From an uncultured bacterium (GTDB lineage Bacteria > Acidobacteriota > Thermoanaerobaculia > Multivoradales > JAHEKO01): DNA of 5,244 nt. A program made the translations under genes and the position numbers. The first letter of the stretch is position 1; each line of letters starts with the position of its first letter. Below, in pieces: positions 4,183 to 5,244 of this stretch. A model generated the notes under the pieces. The model was given only the letters and a program-made list of their open reading frames with translations, did no database searches and was not told where the DNA came from. Where the stretch lies: contig CALILB010000044.1 in assembly GCA_938016625.1 (NCBI GenBank), positions 1 through 5,244 on the forward strand, given 5' to 3'.

Positions 4183-5244
4183 ATGAACTCCCGTGAGCGA
4201 GCGGAGCTGCTAAAGGGTTGGGCCCTCGAAGAGGGATTCGATCGCGCCGGCGTGGCCCGGCTGGAGCGTTCGGCCACCGGGGAGGCTTATCTTAGCTGGC
4301 TCGAGCGCGGGGAACATGCCGATATGGCATATCTGACCCGACGGGCCGAGTTGCGTCTCGATCCCAGGCAGATGCTCGACGGCGGCGCCAGGACGGCCCT
4401 GTGTGTGGCCCTCCAGTACCACCCGTTGGTGGGAGACATCGCTCCCGAGGGGGATCTGTGGCCCTGGGTGGCCCGCTACGCCCGCGGACTCGACTACCAC
4501 GACCATTTCCTCCGCCGTCTGCAGCGACTGACAGAGAGGATCACCGAGGCATTCCCCGGCTCCCGTAGCCGCCCCTATGTAGACACCGGTCCGGTTTTGG
4601 AGCGTGAGCTGGGTGTCCGTGCGGGTCTTGGCGCGGTGGGCAAGAACACGAATCTGCTCGATGGCGAGACCGGTTCCTGGTTCTTTCTGGGTGAGCTGTT
4701 TCTCGATTTGGAGCTGGAGCCGGACCGACCGGCGGCCGATCTCTGTGGCTCGTGTGTCGCCTGTCTGGAGGCCTGCCCTACAGGTGCTCTACCGGAGCCC
4801 TATCGGCTCGACAGCAATCGTTGTATCAGCTACTGGACGATCGAGTATCGAGGTGTGATCCCGGCCGAGGTGCGACCGACTCTCGGCAGCTGGGTCTTTG
4901 GCTGTGACATCTGCCAGGAGGTTTGCCCGGTCAACACCGAGCCCGAGGCCCGGGACCACCCGGAATTGCGTCTGGCGGAGGGTCGGTCCCAGCTCGATCT
5001 TGCCGGGCTGCTGAACCTCGGCCGGGAGGGCTATGTCGAGAGCTTTCGCGGTAGTCCCATGAAACGGGCCAAGCAGGAAGGGCTGCAGCGAAACGGCGCG
5101 GTTGCCATGGGCAATTCGCGGGATCGTAGGTATGTACCGGCCCTGGAAGCAGCCCTCGAAAATGGCTCGGATCTCGTCCGCAAGCACGCGGCCTGGGCGC
5201 TGGGACGGATCGGAGGCAGTGCGGCCGAGGAGGTCTTGCGGCGG
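4183..5244 (+). CDS. queG: Epoxyqueuosine reductase QueG, 3'-truncated by the window edge
   Basis: QueG reduces epoxyqueuosine to queuosine in the anticodon loop of tRNAs for Asp, Asn, His and Tyr, using cobalamin and two [4Fe-4S] clusters. The frame is open to the window end (354 codons, no stop). Visible motifs are YARGLDYH (99-106) and DTGPVLERELGVRAGLG (134-150), where Asp134 corresponds to the proton donor described for the family. GKNTNLL follows at 153-159. The eight cluster cysteines are at 188, 191, 194, 198 (CxxCxxCxxxCP), 214, and 241, 244, 248 (CDICQEVCP). After GSPMKRAKQEGLQRN (290-304) comes a HEAT-like repeat (GAVAMGNSRD, VRKHAAWALGRIGG), as in full-length family members. Given usual lengths near 380, perhaps 20-40 residues are missing. 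An in-frame TAA at 4168-4170 leaves the ATG at 4183 as the first ATG available. There is no clear Shine-Dalgarno. Confidence 0.95.
   Translation, partial: MNSRERAELLKGWALEEGFDRAGVARLERSATGEAYLSWLERGEHADMAYLTRRAELRLDPRQMLDGGARTALCVALQYHPLVGDIAPEGDLWPWVARYARGLDYHDHFLRRLQRLTERITEAFPGSRSRPYVDTGPVLERELGVRAGLGAVGKNTNLLDGETGSWFFLGELFLDLELEPDRPAADLCGSCVACLEACPTGALPEPYRLDSNRCISYWTIEYRGVIPAEVRPTLGSWVFGCDICQEVCPVNTEPEARDHPELRLAEGRSQLDLAGLLNLGREGYVESFRGSPMKRAKQEGLQRNGAVAMGNSRDRRYVPALEAALENGSDLVRKHAAWALGRIGGSAAEEVLRR

Noticed and set aside
3912..4196. Plus-strand open frame of 94 codons in the intergenic region
   Set aside because: It has a GTG start without a ribosome-binding site, an Arg/Pro-rich translation with no motif, and runs past the queG start in a different frame.
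325..4305. CTCGAG occurs 14 times, well above a composition-based expectation, 12 of them before 2485
   Set aside because: Eleven of the fourteen are in-frame CTC-GAG codon pairs encoding Leu-Glu, so codon preference and protein content explain most of the excess. There is no sign of a restriction-modification or uptake-sequence role.

Overview
This is a 5.2 kb piece of a GC-rich bacterial chromosome holding ordinary housekeeping and metabolic genes. I see no mobile element, CRISPR array, tRNA, rRNA or phage gene. The taxon cannot be fixed from this window. The protein sequences and GC-rich codon use would fit an Acidobacteriota-like or other deep-branching lineage, but that is only an impression. 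A cobalamin-dependent QueG implies that the cell makes or imports vitamin B12 and uses queuosine in its tRNAs.

Layout. Positions 1-2727 (+) hold a tightly packed four-gene run: scpA (5' end cut by the window edge), scpB, a RluB-type 23S rRNA pseudouridine synthase, and cmk. Each gene overlaps the next by 4 bp (ATGA, ATGA, GTGA), so the run is probably one transcript with coupled translation. Ten bases after cmk, a leucine dehydrogenase gene ends on the opposite strand (2738-3841, -). A 341-bp non-coding stretch (3842-4182) then separates it from the divergent queG gene (4183 to the window end, +), which lacks only its last part.

How the genes work together. ScpA and ScpB are the kleisin and winged-helix partners of SMC in chromosome condensation. 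RluB modifies the large-subunit rRNA, and Cmk phosphorylates CMP/dCMP for nucleotide supply. Together they form a growth-linked housekeeping group. Leucine dehydrogenase links branched-chain amino acids to their 2-oxo acids. QueG makes the last step of queuosine synthesis on tRNA. The last two share only a divergent control region.

The only part with unexplained structure is 3842-4182. It holds a possible promoter about 200 nt upstream of the leucine dehydrogenase gene, a leader that could fold over its ribosome-binding site, two overlapping inverted repeats, a cluster of CCCTG/CAGGG pentamers, and a -10-like box so close to the queG ATG that its mRNA could be leaderless. These are hypotheses from reading the sequence. 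No undescribed system is evident.
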